32,960 nucleotides of DNA from a virus: IMG/VR virus record IMGVR_UViG_3300046170_000007, positions 1 to 32,960 of that record. One strand, given 5' to 3'. The translations under genes were made by a program, and so were the position numbers. Positions 1 to 6,081 of this stretch are shown piece by piece. The notes under the pieces were generated by a model, which saw only the letters and a list, made by a program, of their open reading frames with translations, did not search any database and had not been told where the DNA came from. Each line of letters begins with the position of its first letter. Position 1 is the stretch's first letter.

Positions 1-183
1 TCCAGAAAGGAACACGGAACGCAATCCTTTATTCCATTAAAACACGCAACAAATTATTCAGTTTATATTGATCATAAAATTATGGATAGAAATCATCCAG
101 ACTTTTTAAGTCGTAAATTTTATGATGTTAGAAGTAAAGTTTATGAATTAAATAATTTTTTAAATCAACCAATAGGAGAGTAA
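1..183 (+). CDS. C-terminal end of an unrecognised protein (5' partial)
   Basis: Frame 1 is open from the first base to a TAA at 181-183, giving 60 residues ending QPIGE. No start lies in a sensible place, so the gene begins outside the window. The fragment is hydrophilic and rich in Lys, Asn, Tyr and His, with no motif I recognise. Its last codons (GGAGAG at 175-180) double as the ribosome binding site of the next gene, which starts 5 nt after the stop, so the two are probably co-transcribed. Function unknown. Confidence 0.6.
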   Translation, partial: SRKEHGTQSFIPLKHATNYSVYIDHKIMDRNHPDFLSRKFYDVRSKVYELNNFLNQPIGE

Positions 184-188
184 AAAAA

Positions 189-812
189 ATGAAAGTGTTA
201 ATAGCTTGTGAGTATTCTGGAACTGTCAGAGAAGCATTTAAAGAAAGAGGTCATGACGCTTGGAGTTGTGATATTTTAGATACAGAGGTTCCCGGAAATC
301 ATTTTAAAGGGGATGTTTTAAATTATTTAAATTTAGAAAAGTATAAATGGGATTTAATAATTGCTCATCCACCATGTACTTATTTATCAAATGCCGGTGC
401 TTGTCGTTTATATCCAGAAAAAGGTAAATTAAATATGGAACGATACCATAAAGGATTGGAAGCAAAAAAATTCTTTATGTGCTTTTATAATTTGGATTGT
501 AAAGTTGCAATTGAAAATCCGGTACAATCAAGAATATTTGAATTACCTAAACATACACAGGAAATTCAACCATACGAATTTGGTCATCCATACACAAAAA
601 AAACTAGATTGTGGTTAAAAGGATTGCCAAAGTTAAAACCTACAAATATCATAGATAAATCAGAAGTTAAAACATTTATTGAAAGTGGTACTAGTAGATA
701 TAAAAATACAAACAAAAACAAAAACAGATATGTTGCAAGAGGTTCTAAAGACAGATCAAAATTTTGGTCTGGAATTGCTCAAGCAATGGCTCAACAATGG
801 GGGAATGAATAA
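189..812 (+). CDS. Small cytosine-C5 DNA methyltransferase-like protein
   Basis: 207 aa. The N-terminus (LIACEYSGTVREAF, residues 4-17, then CDI at 27-29) looks like an S-adenosylmethionine-binding motif I. HPPCTYLSNAG at 60-70 matches the catalytic PC motif IV of C5-methyltransferases. IENP at 108-111 stands where ENV (motif VI) is expected, and KKTRLWLKGLP at 137-147 resembles motif VIII. The C-terminus RSKFWSGIAQAMAQQWG is typical of small phage members of this family. At 207 aa it is much shorter than bacterial C5 enzymes and has little room for a target-recognition domain, so activity is uncertain. It may modify phage DNA against host restriction. SD GGAGAG at 175-180. The stop overlaps the next start as TAATG. 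Confidence 0.7.
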   Translation: MKVLIACEYSGTVREAFKERGHDAWSCDILDTEVPGNHFKGDVLNYLNLEKYKWDLIIAHPPCTYLSNAGACRLYPEKGKLNMERYHKGLEAKKFFMCFYNLDCKVAIENPVQSRIFELPKHTQEIQPYEFGHPYTKKTRLWLKGLPKLKPTNIIDKSEVKTFIESGTSRYKNTNKNKNRYVARGSKDRSKFWSGIAQAMAQQWGNE

Positions 813-1048
813 TGCCAGATCAAACACTAAATGAAATAAGAGTAGTACAAGAAATAAACAAAGCTAAAAGACATGAACAAAAAAAACAACAAAGAAAAAA
901 GAAAATTGAAATCATAAAAGACTTAGCAAAAAAATTAAATCTTTTTTGTGGTGCGACAGATAGAGCAGAAGACAATGGTTTCAAGTATCTATATATGGAT
1001 AAGGCAGAAAGGTTAATAAAAGATTATGCATATAAAATTAGAGACTAA
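812..1048 (+). CDS. Hypothetical small basic protein
   Basis: 78 aa. The start ATG shares one base with the preceding stop (TAATG at 810-814), and a G-rich SD (ggggg, about 799-803) precedes it, so translation is coupled to the methyltransferase-like gene. Residues 10-45 are almost entirely Lys, Gln, Arg and Glu and should form a charged helix. The second half (FCGATDRAEDNGFKYLYMDKAE) looks folded. The DNA-adjacent genes and the basic helix would fit nucleic-acid binding, but that is a guess. No family recognised. Confidence 0.6.
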   Translation: MPDQTLNEIRVVQEINKAKRHEQKKQQRKKKIEIIKDLAKKLNLFCGATDRAEDNGFKYLYMDKAERLIKDYAYKIRD

Positions 1049-1169
1049 ACAAAATTTAGAAGAGTTAAAAAAACAAACTCTAATAAATATCTTGAGTGCT
1101 AAAGGAATTATTTACACTCATTATAAAAACAAACAAATAAAACAAAGAGGTAAAAATGACACTAAGTAA
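1026..1169 (+). CDS. Possible 47-aa hypothetical protein
   Basis: A short frame starting MHIKLETKQN that fills the only gap in this gene run. It overlaps the end of the preceding gene by 23 nt and the start of the next by 14 nt. The composition (a Leu/Lys-rich helix, then SAKGIIYTHYKNKQ) is protein-like. The only SD candidate (aaagg, 1008-1012) is rather far from the ATG, so the start is uncertain. Function unknown; it may not be expressed. Confidence 0.4.
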   Translation: MHIKLETKQNLEELKKQTLINILSAKGIIYTHYKNKQIKQRGKNDTK

Positions 1170-1392
1170 ATACGAAGCATGGGTACAAACGGCTAAATCT
1201 GGAGAAGTAATAACTTATTACGACAAAGGATACTTAGCAAGACAGAGGTTCTACGACAATAATCTAAGAGATATTGCTAATTTTTTTATGAGATTAGCAG
1301 AGAATAATGTTGTGGAATTATACCAAAAAAGATTGAAGTATGGGAATGTTAATCATGATCCTGTCTTTCAATACATGGCAAGAAAAATATAA
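1156..1392 (+). CDS. Hypothetical protein, 78 aa
   Basis: Starts MTLSKYEAWVQTAK, with a good SD (AGAGG at 1146-1150) 5 nt before the ATG. Mixed helical protein with many aromatic residues and no signal peptide or membrane segment. It lies in the plus-strand run of small genes and is followed 18 nt later by another small gene. I do not recognise a family. Early host-takeover proteins of phages are often of this size, but nothing in the sequence shows a function. Confidence 0.65.
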   Translation: MTLSKYEAWVQTAKSGEVITYYDKGYLARQRFYDNNLRDIANFFMRLAENNVVELYQKRLKYGNVNHDPVFQYMARKI

Positions 1393-1410
1393 AAAACAGA
1401 AAGGAAAAAA

Positions 1411-1620
1411 ATGTACATAGATAAATACACAATTAATTCTTATGGAAATGAATACAAAGGAAATAAGACATTAAAAAATCAGTTGCTTACTTCTGTTAAA
1501 AGTAAAGACGGAAATAGATTAAAGAAAATGATTTCTTTTTTAGAAGAGTATGAGGAATTAAATCATCCTTATAGTTCTGAAATAGAATTAATTATTAATA
1601 TAAAAAAATCAGAAGATTAA
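1411..1620 (+). CDS. Hypothetical protein, 69 aa
   Basis: Starts MYIDKYTINSYGNEYKG with SD AAAGGA at 1400-1405. The C-terminal half (KKMISFLEEYEELNHPY and after) should be helical and acidic. This is the last gene of the first plus-strand block. Its TAA at 1618-1620 interlocks with the TAA of the oppositely oriented terminase-like gene (1617-1619 on the other strand), so the two transcription units converge with no spacer. Function unknown. Confidence 0.6.
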   Translation: MYIDKYTINSYGNEYKGNKTLKNQLLTSVKSKDGNRLKKMISFLEEYEELNHPYSSEIELIINIKKSED

Positions 1621-2093
1621 TCTTTATTGTCTGGGGGTATATCAGTTATATCCCCAGATACATCAATCAAATCATCCTCAGTATCTTCCCAACTAATAGT
1701 CATTTTCTGATCAATGTTTTGTTTAATAGGTTTATTATCAGAATATAGATCTGTTAATTTATTTGCTAAGAATGTAATAAACTTAGTTTTCTCCCGGATC
1801 CAGAGGATCGCATTGGGATCTTCAATTTCTTGATATTTAAAAACTTGAAGTAGTTTATCAATCAGAGTTTGAACTCCGTACTTTCTAGCTTCAGTTATTT
1901 TTATTTCTAGTTCCGGATTTTTTTTTAAGTATGCGTAAAACTTCATCAAACTGAACGGATAAGTCTTTTGATCTTCCAGAATTTCTGTAAGGGTTTTTCC
2001 ATTTGCTAGAGCATCGCATATTATATCTGCTTGGTTTGTTGTTATCAATTCCCGGTTTGATTTTTTCATAGTAATAGTTTTTGAGTTGTTCAT
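1617..2093 (-). CDS. Putative small terminase subunit (Sf6 TerS-like)
   Basis: 158 aa. The pattern ADIICDALANGKTLTEI, then an HTH-like turn, FYAYLKKNPELEIKITEARKYG and LIDKLLQV (about residues 22-86) matches the DNA-binding domain of Sf6-type small terminases. A helical segment (WIREKTKFITFLANKL) follows, and then an acidic tail. Such proteins form a ring that recognises the packaging site and regulates TerL. The start at 2093 is chosen for its SD (TAGGA about 9 nt upstream). The first 203 nt overlap another open frame. Oddly, it is the last gene of an early-looking operon and lies about 30 kb from TerL on this linear map. Assignment is by pattern only. Confidence 0.55.
   Translation of the reverse strand: MNNSKTITMKKSNRELITTNQADIICDALANGKTLTEILEDQKTYPFSLMKFYAYLKKNPELEIKITEARKYGVQTLIDKLLQVFKYQEIEDPNAILWIREKTKFITFLANKLTDLYSDNKPIKQNIDQKMTISWEDTEDDLIDVSGDITDIPPDNKD
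1630..1658. terminator. Strong hairpin at a convergent gene junction, possible bidirectional terminator
   Basis: TCTGGGGGTAT (1630-1640) pairs with ATATCCCCAGA (1648-1658): 11 bp including one G-T pair, with a 7-nt loop. It starts 10 nt after the stop of the plus-strand gene and lies within the last codons of the minus-strand terminase-like gene. Neither side has a U-run, so classical intrinsic termination is not assured. A role as transcript 3'-end protection is also possible. Confidence 0.45.
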
Positions 2094-2322
2094 CTGTATA
2101 GTTCCTAAACTGCAAGAGGTGTTTTAATTGTTTAATCCTTGTTTCATCTGTATAGTTTTTCTTTTTAAATCCCTTTACATTTTGATAGCCATGATATTTA
2201 CACTTGTAAGTATTATTTGCAAGTAGATAACCTTTCATTTTACAGGGGATTTTTAAACCTAATCTCAATCCAGCTCTAGTAAAACCTTGACAAAAAACCT
2301 TTCTCATTGGTCTACCCGGCAT
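1891..2322 (-). CDS. Zinc-ribbon-like protein overlapping the terminase-like gene
   Basis: 143 aa as the open frame runs. C11, C27, C41 and H44 (the last two as CKYHG) form a likely zinc site, like the small phage proteins with a C..C..C..HGG pattern. The start shares a base with the previous stop (TAATG), and SD GGGAG lies 8 nt upstream. Residues after about 110 are read through the out-of-frame start of the next gene and look non-native (Ser, Arg, Lys rich). Either the true overlap really is 203 nt, or a +1 shift joins this domain to the terminase-like protein. The first 90-100 residues are the part I trust. Confidence 0.5.
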   Translation of the reverse strand: MPGRPMRKVFCQGFTRAGLRLGLKIPCKMKGYLLANNTYKCKYHGYQNVKGFKKKNYTDETRIKQLKHLLQFRNYTDEQLKNYYYEKIKPGIDNNKPSRYNMRCSSKWKNPYRNSGRSKDLSVQFDEVLRILKKKSGTRNKNN

Positions 2323-2996
2323 TATTTATTCTCCCATGGTTTAATCCCATTACGCTTATTATACTCAACTTTCTCTCTGTATCTTGGGTTAGCTTGTTTC
2401 TTTATCTTGGACAATGCAGCCAATATTTTATCCCCACTAACATAAGTTGCATTAGCTTTTATTTCGTTATCTTCCTTTCTTTGAATTGCTTGTTTACAGA
2501 GGTAAACATTAACAGTTTCTGCTTTTAACTCTTCCAGAGGTAGCTTAGATAACTCATCTAATATCTTCTCGGTATCCCCTGCAAAACTCTTAACTATTTT
2601 ACCTATATTATTAATGGATATTGTTTCTTCTAATGTAGCCGTAAAACGGCTATCTTGTGTAGGTTTAACGGCTATCTGGGTTGGCTCGTAAAGTTTCTCG
2701 GCTCTCAAAAATGTTTCATTAACAAGATAAGTTTTACCAGATCTACCTCTAACAGACTTAACAATATTTAATTTATTAAGAGTTTCCAGACACGATTTAA
2801 TTGTGGTCCGGCAAAGACCGGTATCTTTGTGTATTGTTTCATGACGCAGCTGAGCCTTATATCCATTCTTTTTCCAAGCATATTTCATCACAGATAAGAA
2901 TACATTTAAACAATGTGACTTCCTCTCTCCGTCTACCAGATCTAAATGGTGGTATATCTTATAAGTTATATGTAAAAATCCTCTGCTTACATTCAT
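2322..2996 (-). CDS. Winged-helix DNA-binding protein (replication or regulatory)
   Basis: 224 aa. Residues about 25-95 read as a winged helix: FLSVMKYAWKK, then RHETIHKDTGLCRTTIKSC (a recognition-helix pattern), LETLNKLNIVKSV, and a Gly/Lys wing ending KTYLVN. Phage replication initiators of the O-protein or DnaD type and transcription regulators both use this arrangement. The remainder is helical and charged, without a visible ATPase motif. It is coupled on both sides by TAATG overlaps. With no phage helicase or polymerase in view, it could be an origin-binding or helicase-loading factor or a repressor-like regulator; the sequence does not decide. Confidence 0.6.
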   Translation of the reverse strand: MNVSRGFLHITYKIYHHLDLVDGERKSHCLNVFLSVMKYAWKKNGYKAQLRHETIHKDTGLCRTTIKSCLETLNKLNIVKSVRGRSGKTYLVNETFLRAEKLYEPTQIAVKPTQDSRFTATLEETISINNIGKIVKSFAGDTEKILDELSKLPLEELKAETVNVYLCKQAIQRKEDNEIKANATYVSGDKILAALSKIKKQANPRYREKVEYNKRNGIKPWENK

Positions 2997-3385
2997 TATT
3001 TATCCTTTCGTTTGGTTGATTTACATTTTAATTTGTGGTGGTCATGCAAGGATCTCAAGATTTTAACCCATTGATCCTCACTCATTAGTCTAAACTCTGT
3101 CTGTCGGCTCCGTATACGCTTGATTCTAAAGGTTAGGCTACTTGGTGTCAGTTCCTTATAGAATACTAAAAAACAGGGTATGTTTAAGCGTTCTGCGATG
3201 ATCTTTGAGAGGGTTGTAGCCTTCCATTTCTGATCTTTGTCATAACAAGTCTCAATTATAGCTAAAGGTTCGTAACAGTATTGGCAGCACTCAACACTAT
3301 CAACATCTATATAAGCAATGCCGTCATATTTTCTGTGCCAATCAGAATATTTGCCATTACTAAAAGCATATACATCACGAGCCAT
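2996..3385 (-). CDS. Hypothetical CxxC protein, possibly nuclease-like
   Basis: 129 aa. It contains IDVDSVECCQYCYEP (C34, C37) followed by LAIIETCYDKDQKWKATTL and ERLNIPCFLVFYK. The order of acidic strand, E-containing strand, Lys and then a final strand loosely resembles a small PD-(D/E)XK core with a zinc knuckle, but this is weak. The C-terminus is very basic. It starts with MARDVY, with SD AAGGAT about 9 nt upstream inside the end of the previous small gene, and its stop is shared with the next start (TAATG). Function unknown. Confidence 0.55.
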   Translation of the reverse strand: MARDVYAFSNGKYSDWHRKYDGIAYIDVDSVECCQYCYEPLAIIETCYDKDQKWKATTLSKIIAERLNIPCFLVFYKELTPSSLTFRIKRIRSRQTEFRLMSEDQWVKILRSLHDHHKLKCKSTKRKDK

Positions 3386-3530
3386 TTTTTAATATCCTTA
3401 TCTCGTTTTCTTTCTCTTCAATCTCTTTCTCAAGCGCAAAAATTATATTTTCTTGTTTCTTAATAAATTTCTTGGCTCTTTCTAATTCTTTTTTACAATC
3501 AGTTTCTTCAAATATTCCAGAATATGTCAT
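3375..3530 (-). CDS. 51-aa coiled-coil protein
   Basis: Starts MTYSGIFEETDCKKELERAK and continues as an unbroken Lys/Glu/Ile heptad-like helix to the end. The start overlaps the upstream stop as ATGA (3527-3530), and the stop overlaps the next start by 11 nt, so the frame fits exactly between its neighbours. This tiling and the clean amphipathic helix support a real gene despite its size. Probably a small oligomeric helical protein; role unknown. Confidence 0.6.
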   Translation of the reverse strand: MTYSGIFEETDCKKELERAKKFIKKQENIIFALEKEIEEKENEIRILKNGS

Positions 3531-3787
3531 TTTTCCTTTATAATTTTCTTAACTACAGCTCTAGGATACGCAGTTATATTTCCAATGGATAGTTTATCTT
3601 CATCATAAGAAAAAGATGTAAATATTTTTACTACTTTAGAATCTTTATAATATAGAAATCCAACATCTTCACACCAGGAGTAACTAAACTTATCAACATC
3701 AGATAAATCATCATACCATTGTGAGCTGCTACAAATATCAACCCAAATTATTCGAACCTTTTTATAAGGTAGTTTTTTTTTAGTCAT
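3527..3787 (-). CDS. Hypothetical protein, first gene of the leftward operon
   Basis: 86 aa from ATG 3787. That start is chosen because GGAG (3796-3793) lies 5 nt upstream; a GTG two codons earlier would bury the SD. The pattern VRIIWVDICSSSQWYD, then VGFLYYKDSKVVKIFTSFS and ITAYPRAVVKKI resembles small phage proteins seen widely in marine podoviruses, whose function is not known to me. It lies directly downstream of the leftward promoter and couples to the next gene through ATGA. Confidence 0.6.
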   Translation of the reverse strand: MTKKKLPYKKVRIIWVDICSSSQWYDDLSDVDKFSYSWCEDVGFLYYKDSKVVKIFTSFSYDEDKLSIGNITAYPRAVVKKIIKEK

Positions 3788-3796
3788 TTTCACTCC

Positions 3797-3825
3797 GTTA
3801 TATAAATAAAATCTTCCGTTGACAA
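3797..3825 (-). promoter_or_regulatory. Leftward sigma70-like promoter
   Basis: On the minus strand TTGTCA (3825-3820) and TATAAC (3802-3797) are 17 nt apart, each 5/6 to consensus. Initiation about 7 nt after the -10 would fall near 3790, only a few bases before ATG 3787. The message would then be nearly leaderless and the GGAG SD would be left out, unless a start further upstream is used. The -35 is shared with the opposite promoter. Confidence 0.45.
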
Positions 3826-3847
3826 CACATATAAATGCCTGTACGTT
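3819..3847 (+). promoter_or_regulatory. Rightward sigma70-like promoter
   Basis: A perfect TTGACA (3819-3824) is followed after 17 nt by TACGTT (3842-3847), which keeps only 3/6 of TATAAT including the first T, A and last T. Transcription would start near 3854 and give a leader of about 18 nt for the nuclease-ERF operon at 3872. The weak -10 suggests a need for activation or a host sigma factor with other preferences. Confidence 0.4.
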
Positions 3848-3871
3848 AGCAAAAAAACAGATTGGAAAAAA

Positions 3872-4786
3872 ATGGAAAACGATAAAATAGAAAAAGCATT
3901 CTCAATATTTAATGGTGGTGAAGGATTAGATCATTGGTCTTACTCATCTACAAGTACACCCTTTGCAAAAAATATTATTGGTTACAGTTTCCCTCAAGAA
4001 GTTAGAAGGAAGTTTCCATTTAGATACAAAGCTAACTTTGGTAACCTAGTTAATAATGTGGTCCAGAAACAAATTGCAGATGTAATTTACAAATCAAAAA
4101 CAATTAAAGAAACAGAATGGGATCGAGATTATAAAGTTTGTTTCGATCAAGAAAAAGAAATTATAAATGCAAACCCACCTGTTGACGCAAAAGATAAGTT
4201 CGGCAGAGAAGCTATGATTAAGTTTGCAGAAGATTGTATTCCAATCACAAAAAAAGTTGTGCAGCAGATTGTCGAAAAAGAAAAATTAGTTTGTGAAAGA
4301 TATGTAGAACTAAAAGAGTTTGACATGATCAAGCCTGTCATTGGTCGTATCGATTATGAAACTAAAACAAAATTTATAGAACTTAAAACTAAACCACCTA
4401 ATTTAAGGAAGGTTAAAGGTAAGGAAGAGTGGAACATGATCACTCAAGATTTACCTTCAGAACCTACAATAGAAAACCTTACACAAACTTCGTTCTACTA
4501 CATGGCAACAAAGAAGATACCATACTTGGTATATGTTAATGATAAAGATTATATCATCTTTGATAAGAGCCATGAGTTAATGAAGGCAGATCATTTACAA
4601 CATCTTTATGATGTCATGGTAGATAAAATTCTAACATGGGAAAAAATGATTATGTTTTCTGAAGGTAACATCAACAGATTAGCAAGTATGATGGAGCCAC
4701 CAGATCTTAATCATTTCTTTTATTATAAAGATCTAGCAGATGAACAAAAACAATTAATAACCAAACTATGGGGAATAAAAATATGA
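3872..4786 (+). CDS. PD-(D/E)XK exonuclease, RecB/Cas4-type
   Basis: 304 aa. The nuclease signature is complete enough to read: a helical N-terminus (KANFGNLVNNVVQK), VIGRIDYE with D161, FIELKTK with E170 and K172, and QTSFYY with Q205 and Y209, the Q-x3-Y motif of RecB-family nucleases. Such phage enzymes resect double-stranded ends to give single strands for annealing. It is the first gene of the rightward operon, and its stop overlaps the ERF start as ATGA, which fits a two-component recombination pair like lambda Exo-Beta. No iron-sulphur cysteine cluster is evident. Confidence 0.75.
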   Translation: MENDKIEKAFSIFNGGEGLDHWSYSSTSTPFAKNIIGYSFPQEVRRKFPFRYKANFGNLVNNVVQKQIADVIYKSKTIKETEWDRDYKVCFDQEKEIINANPPVDAKDKFGREAMIKFAEDCIPITKKVVQQIVEKEKLVCERYVELKEFDMIKPVIGRIDYETKTKFIELKTKPPNLRKVKGKEEWNMITQDLPSEPTIENLTQTSFYYMATKKIPYLVYVNDKDYIIFDKSHELMKADHLQHLYDVMVDKILTWEKMIMFSEGNINRLASMMEPPDLNHFFYYKDLADEQKQLITKLWGIKI

Positions 4787-5457
4787 GTAGTGAAATAAAT
4801 GTATATCAAATGAAGGGAAACAATATGAGTAACATACATAAGAAACTTTATAACGCCTGTAATCATGCTAGTGGTGTAAAGAAAGCAAGTAAGGTTAAAG
4901 GAATGCCTTTTAATCCTTTGCTGCATGATGATGTTCAAAGAGTTGCAATGGCAGCTCTATTAGAAAATGGTTTATATCCAACCTGCAATTACATAACAGA
5001 CATCACAGATAAATGTGTTGTTGTTACTTGCACCATGAGAATAACTGACATCGATGATCCAAAAAGTTTTATTGTGATCGATGGATGTACTGCTATGGGT
5101 GGTTTAGATAAGTACGGAACAGGTCAAGCAATGTCATACAGTAGAAAGTATGCGTTCTTAAATGCTTTGAACTTAAAGACAGGCATGGATTTAGAAGATG
5201 GTTACAATGCAAAACCATTCCAACAAAATTCTTCAGAGCAATCTGTAGAAGAACCTACTTACCTTGATGATGAGGTAAATGTAGAAGATATAATAAAAGA
5301 TATTTCTGACACAACAACTTCAAGACAACTGTCTGCAGTTAAAGATTTGGTTAGAGATCAAGTTATGTATCTTAAAAAAAATAACCTTAAAGCATTCGAG
5401 CAAGTTATGAAACATACTCGTGAGCATGAGGTCAAACTAAACAATAATCAATCATAA
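4783..5457 (+). CDS. erf: ERF-family single-strand annealing recombinase
   Basis: 224 aa from ATG 4783. The ERF core is seen in DVQRVAMAALLENGLYP, the central beta region, and the hallmark GGLDKYGTGQAMSYSRKYAF followed by MDLEDGYN. ERF proteins anneal complementary single strands and promote recombination or genome circularisation. The start at 4783 gives an ATGA overlap with the nuclease and a G-rich SD (GGGG near 4770); ATGs at 4768 and 4825 are alternatives, the last with SD AAGGGA. The C-terminal third is acidic and helical, as is common for the partner-binding tail of these proteins. Confidence 0.85.
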   Translation: MSSEINVYQMKGNNMSNIHKKLYNACNHASGVKKASKVKGMPFNPLLHDDVQRVAMAALLENGLYPTCNYITDITDKCVVVTCTMRITDIDDPKSFIVIDGCTAMGGLDKYGTGQAMSYSRKYAFLNALNLKTGMDLEDGYNAKPFQQNSSEQSVEEPTYLDDEVNVEDIIKDISDTTTSRQLSAVKDLVRDQVMYLKKNNLKAFEQVMKHTREHEVKLNNNQS

Positions 5458-5481
5458 GATTGATATAACCAAGGAGTAAAC

Positions 5482-5787
5482 ATGGATAATAAATCCGACA
5501 AGATATACATTAACCTAACCAAGAACCCAGATTGGAAGTCACCAGAAGATAAACTTCCTATATATGTTGGTCCAAAAAATATGAAACATCCAGATAAGAA
5601 CTGGACTATTGGAGTAAACATTAATGGTAAATGGTACAACCAAGCTGCCTTTCCGTCTAAAGATCAAGACGGCAAAGTAAAAGCAGGAGAGTTGACTATA
5701 ATTTTAACACCAAGTGGAGCAGGTAAGTCTAGTAATAATAGCTTTGCAAAAGCAGATGATGGTGGTAATAACGAATATACCTTTTAA
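5482..5787 (+). CDS. Hypothetical protein, 101 aa
   Basis: Good SD (AAGGAG at 5470-5475) before ATG 5482. The body (DKIYINLTKNPDWKSPEDKL, then NWTIGVNINGKWYNQAAF) suggests a small beta-rich domain. The tail is Gly/Ser/Asn/Asp-rich and ends NNEYTF; an aromatic, acidic C-terminus recalls phage single-strand-binding proteins, and the position next to ERF would suit that. I cannot show an OB fold, so this remains a suggestion. The GAGKSS stretch is not a credible P-loop in this context. Confidence 0.6.
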   Translation: MDNKSDKIYINLTKNPDWKSPEDKLPIYVGPKNMKHPDKNWTIGVNINGKWYNQAAFPSKDQDGKVKAGELTIILTPSGAGKSSNNSFAKADDGGNNEYTF

Positions 5788-5806
5788 CTTAGGCTAAAGG
5801 GTATCA

Positions 5807-5852
5807 AGCAGGGTGGGGTTTTTTCCCTTTCTATCGTTTTCCCCACCTTGCT
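5807..5852. terminator. Long-stem hairpin between operon genes
   Basis: AGCAGGGTGGGG (5807-5818) pairs with CCCCACCTTGCT (5841-5852): 12 bp with one G-T pair and a 22-nt loop, standing out in very AT-rich DNA. On the plus strand it is followed by eight A residues, not U, and then the SD (AAGGA) of the DUF3310 gene. AAAGGG (5796-5801) could alternatively pair with CCCTTT (5825-5830) in the loop. It could attenuate, stabilise the upstream message, or act as a processing site. Confidence 0.4.
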
Positions 5853-5869
5853 AAAAAAAAGGATTTAAT

Positions 5870-6079
5870 ATGGCAGACAATATAAAAGAACCGGCACACT
5901 ACATAGCAAACAAGATTGAACCAATAGATTTTATTATTGAAAACAATTTTAATTTTTGTGAGGGTAATGTAATTAAATATATTTCTAGATATAAAAGAAA
6001 GAATGGTATTGAAGATCTTAAAAAAGCAAGACAGTATATAGATTTTCTAATCAAAAAAGAAGTTGAAAAAAGTAAATAA
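5870..6079 (+). CDS. DUF3310 family protein
   Basis: 69 aa. It matches DUF3310 along nearly its whole length: AHYIANKIEPIDFIIENNFNF, then EGNVIKYISRYKRKNGIEDL, KKARQYIDFLI. These small proteins occur in many phages, and some are annotated as nucleotide-kinase-like, but their activity is not established. SD AAGGAT about 7 nt before ATG 5870. It lies in the recombination and replication operon, which fits a role in DNA metabolism. Confidence 0.85.
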   Translation: MADNIKEPAHYIANKIEPIDFIIENNFNFCEGNVIKYISRYKRKNGIEDLKKARQYIDFLIKKEVEKSK

Positions 6080-6081
6080 GT

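Noticed and set aside
2307-3463. Plus-strand frames of 60-73 aa within the leftward operon
   Set aside because: Hydrophobic antisense products of well-formed minus-strand genes, with no SD.
5706-5740. GAGKSS in the 101-aa protein as an ATP-binding P-loop
   Set aside because: It lies in a flexible Gly/Ser/Asn tail without the preceding strand or any Walker B; the protein is too small for an ATPase.
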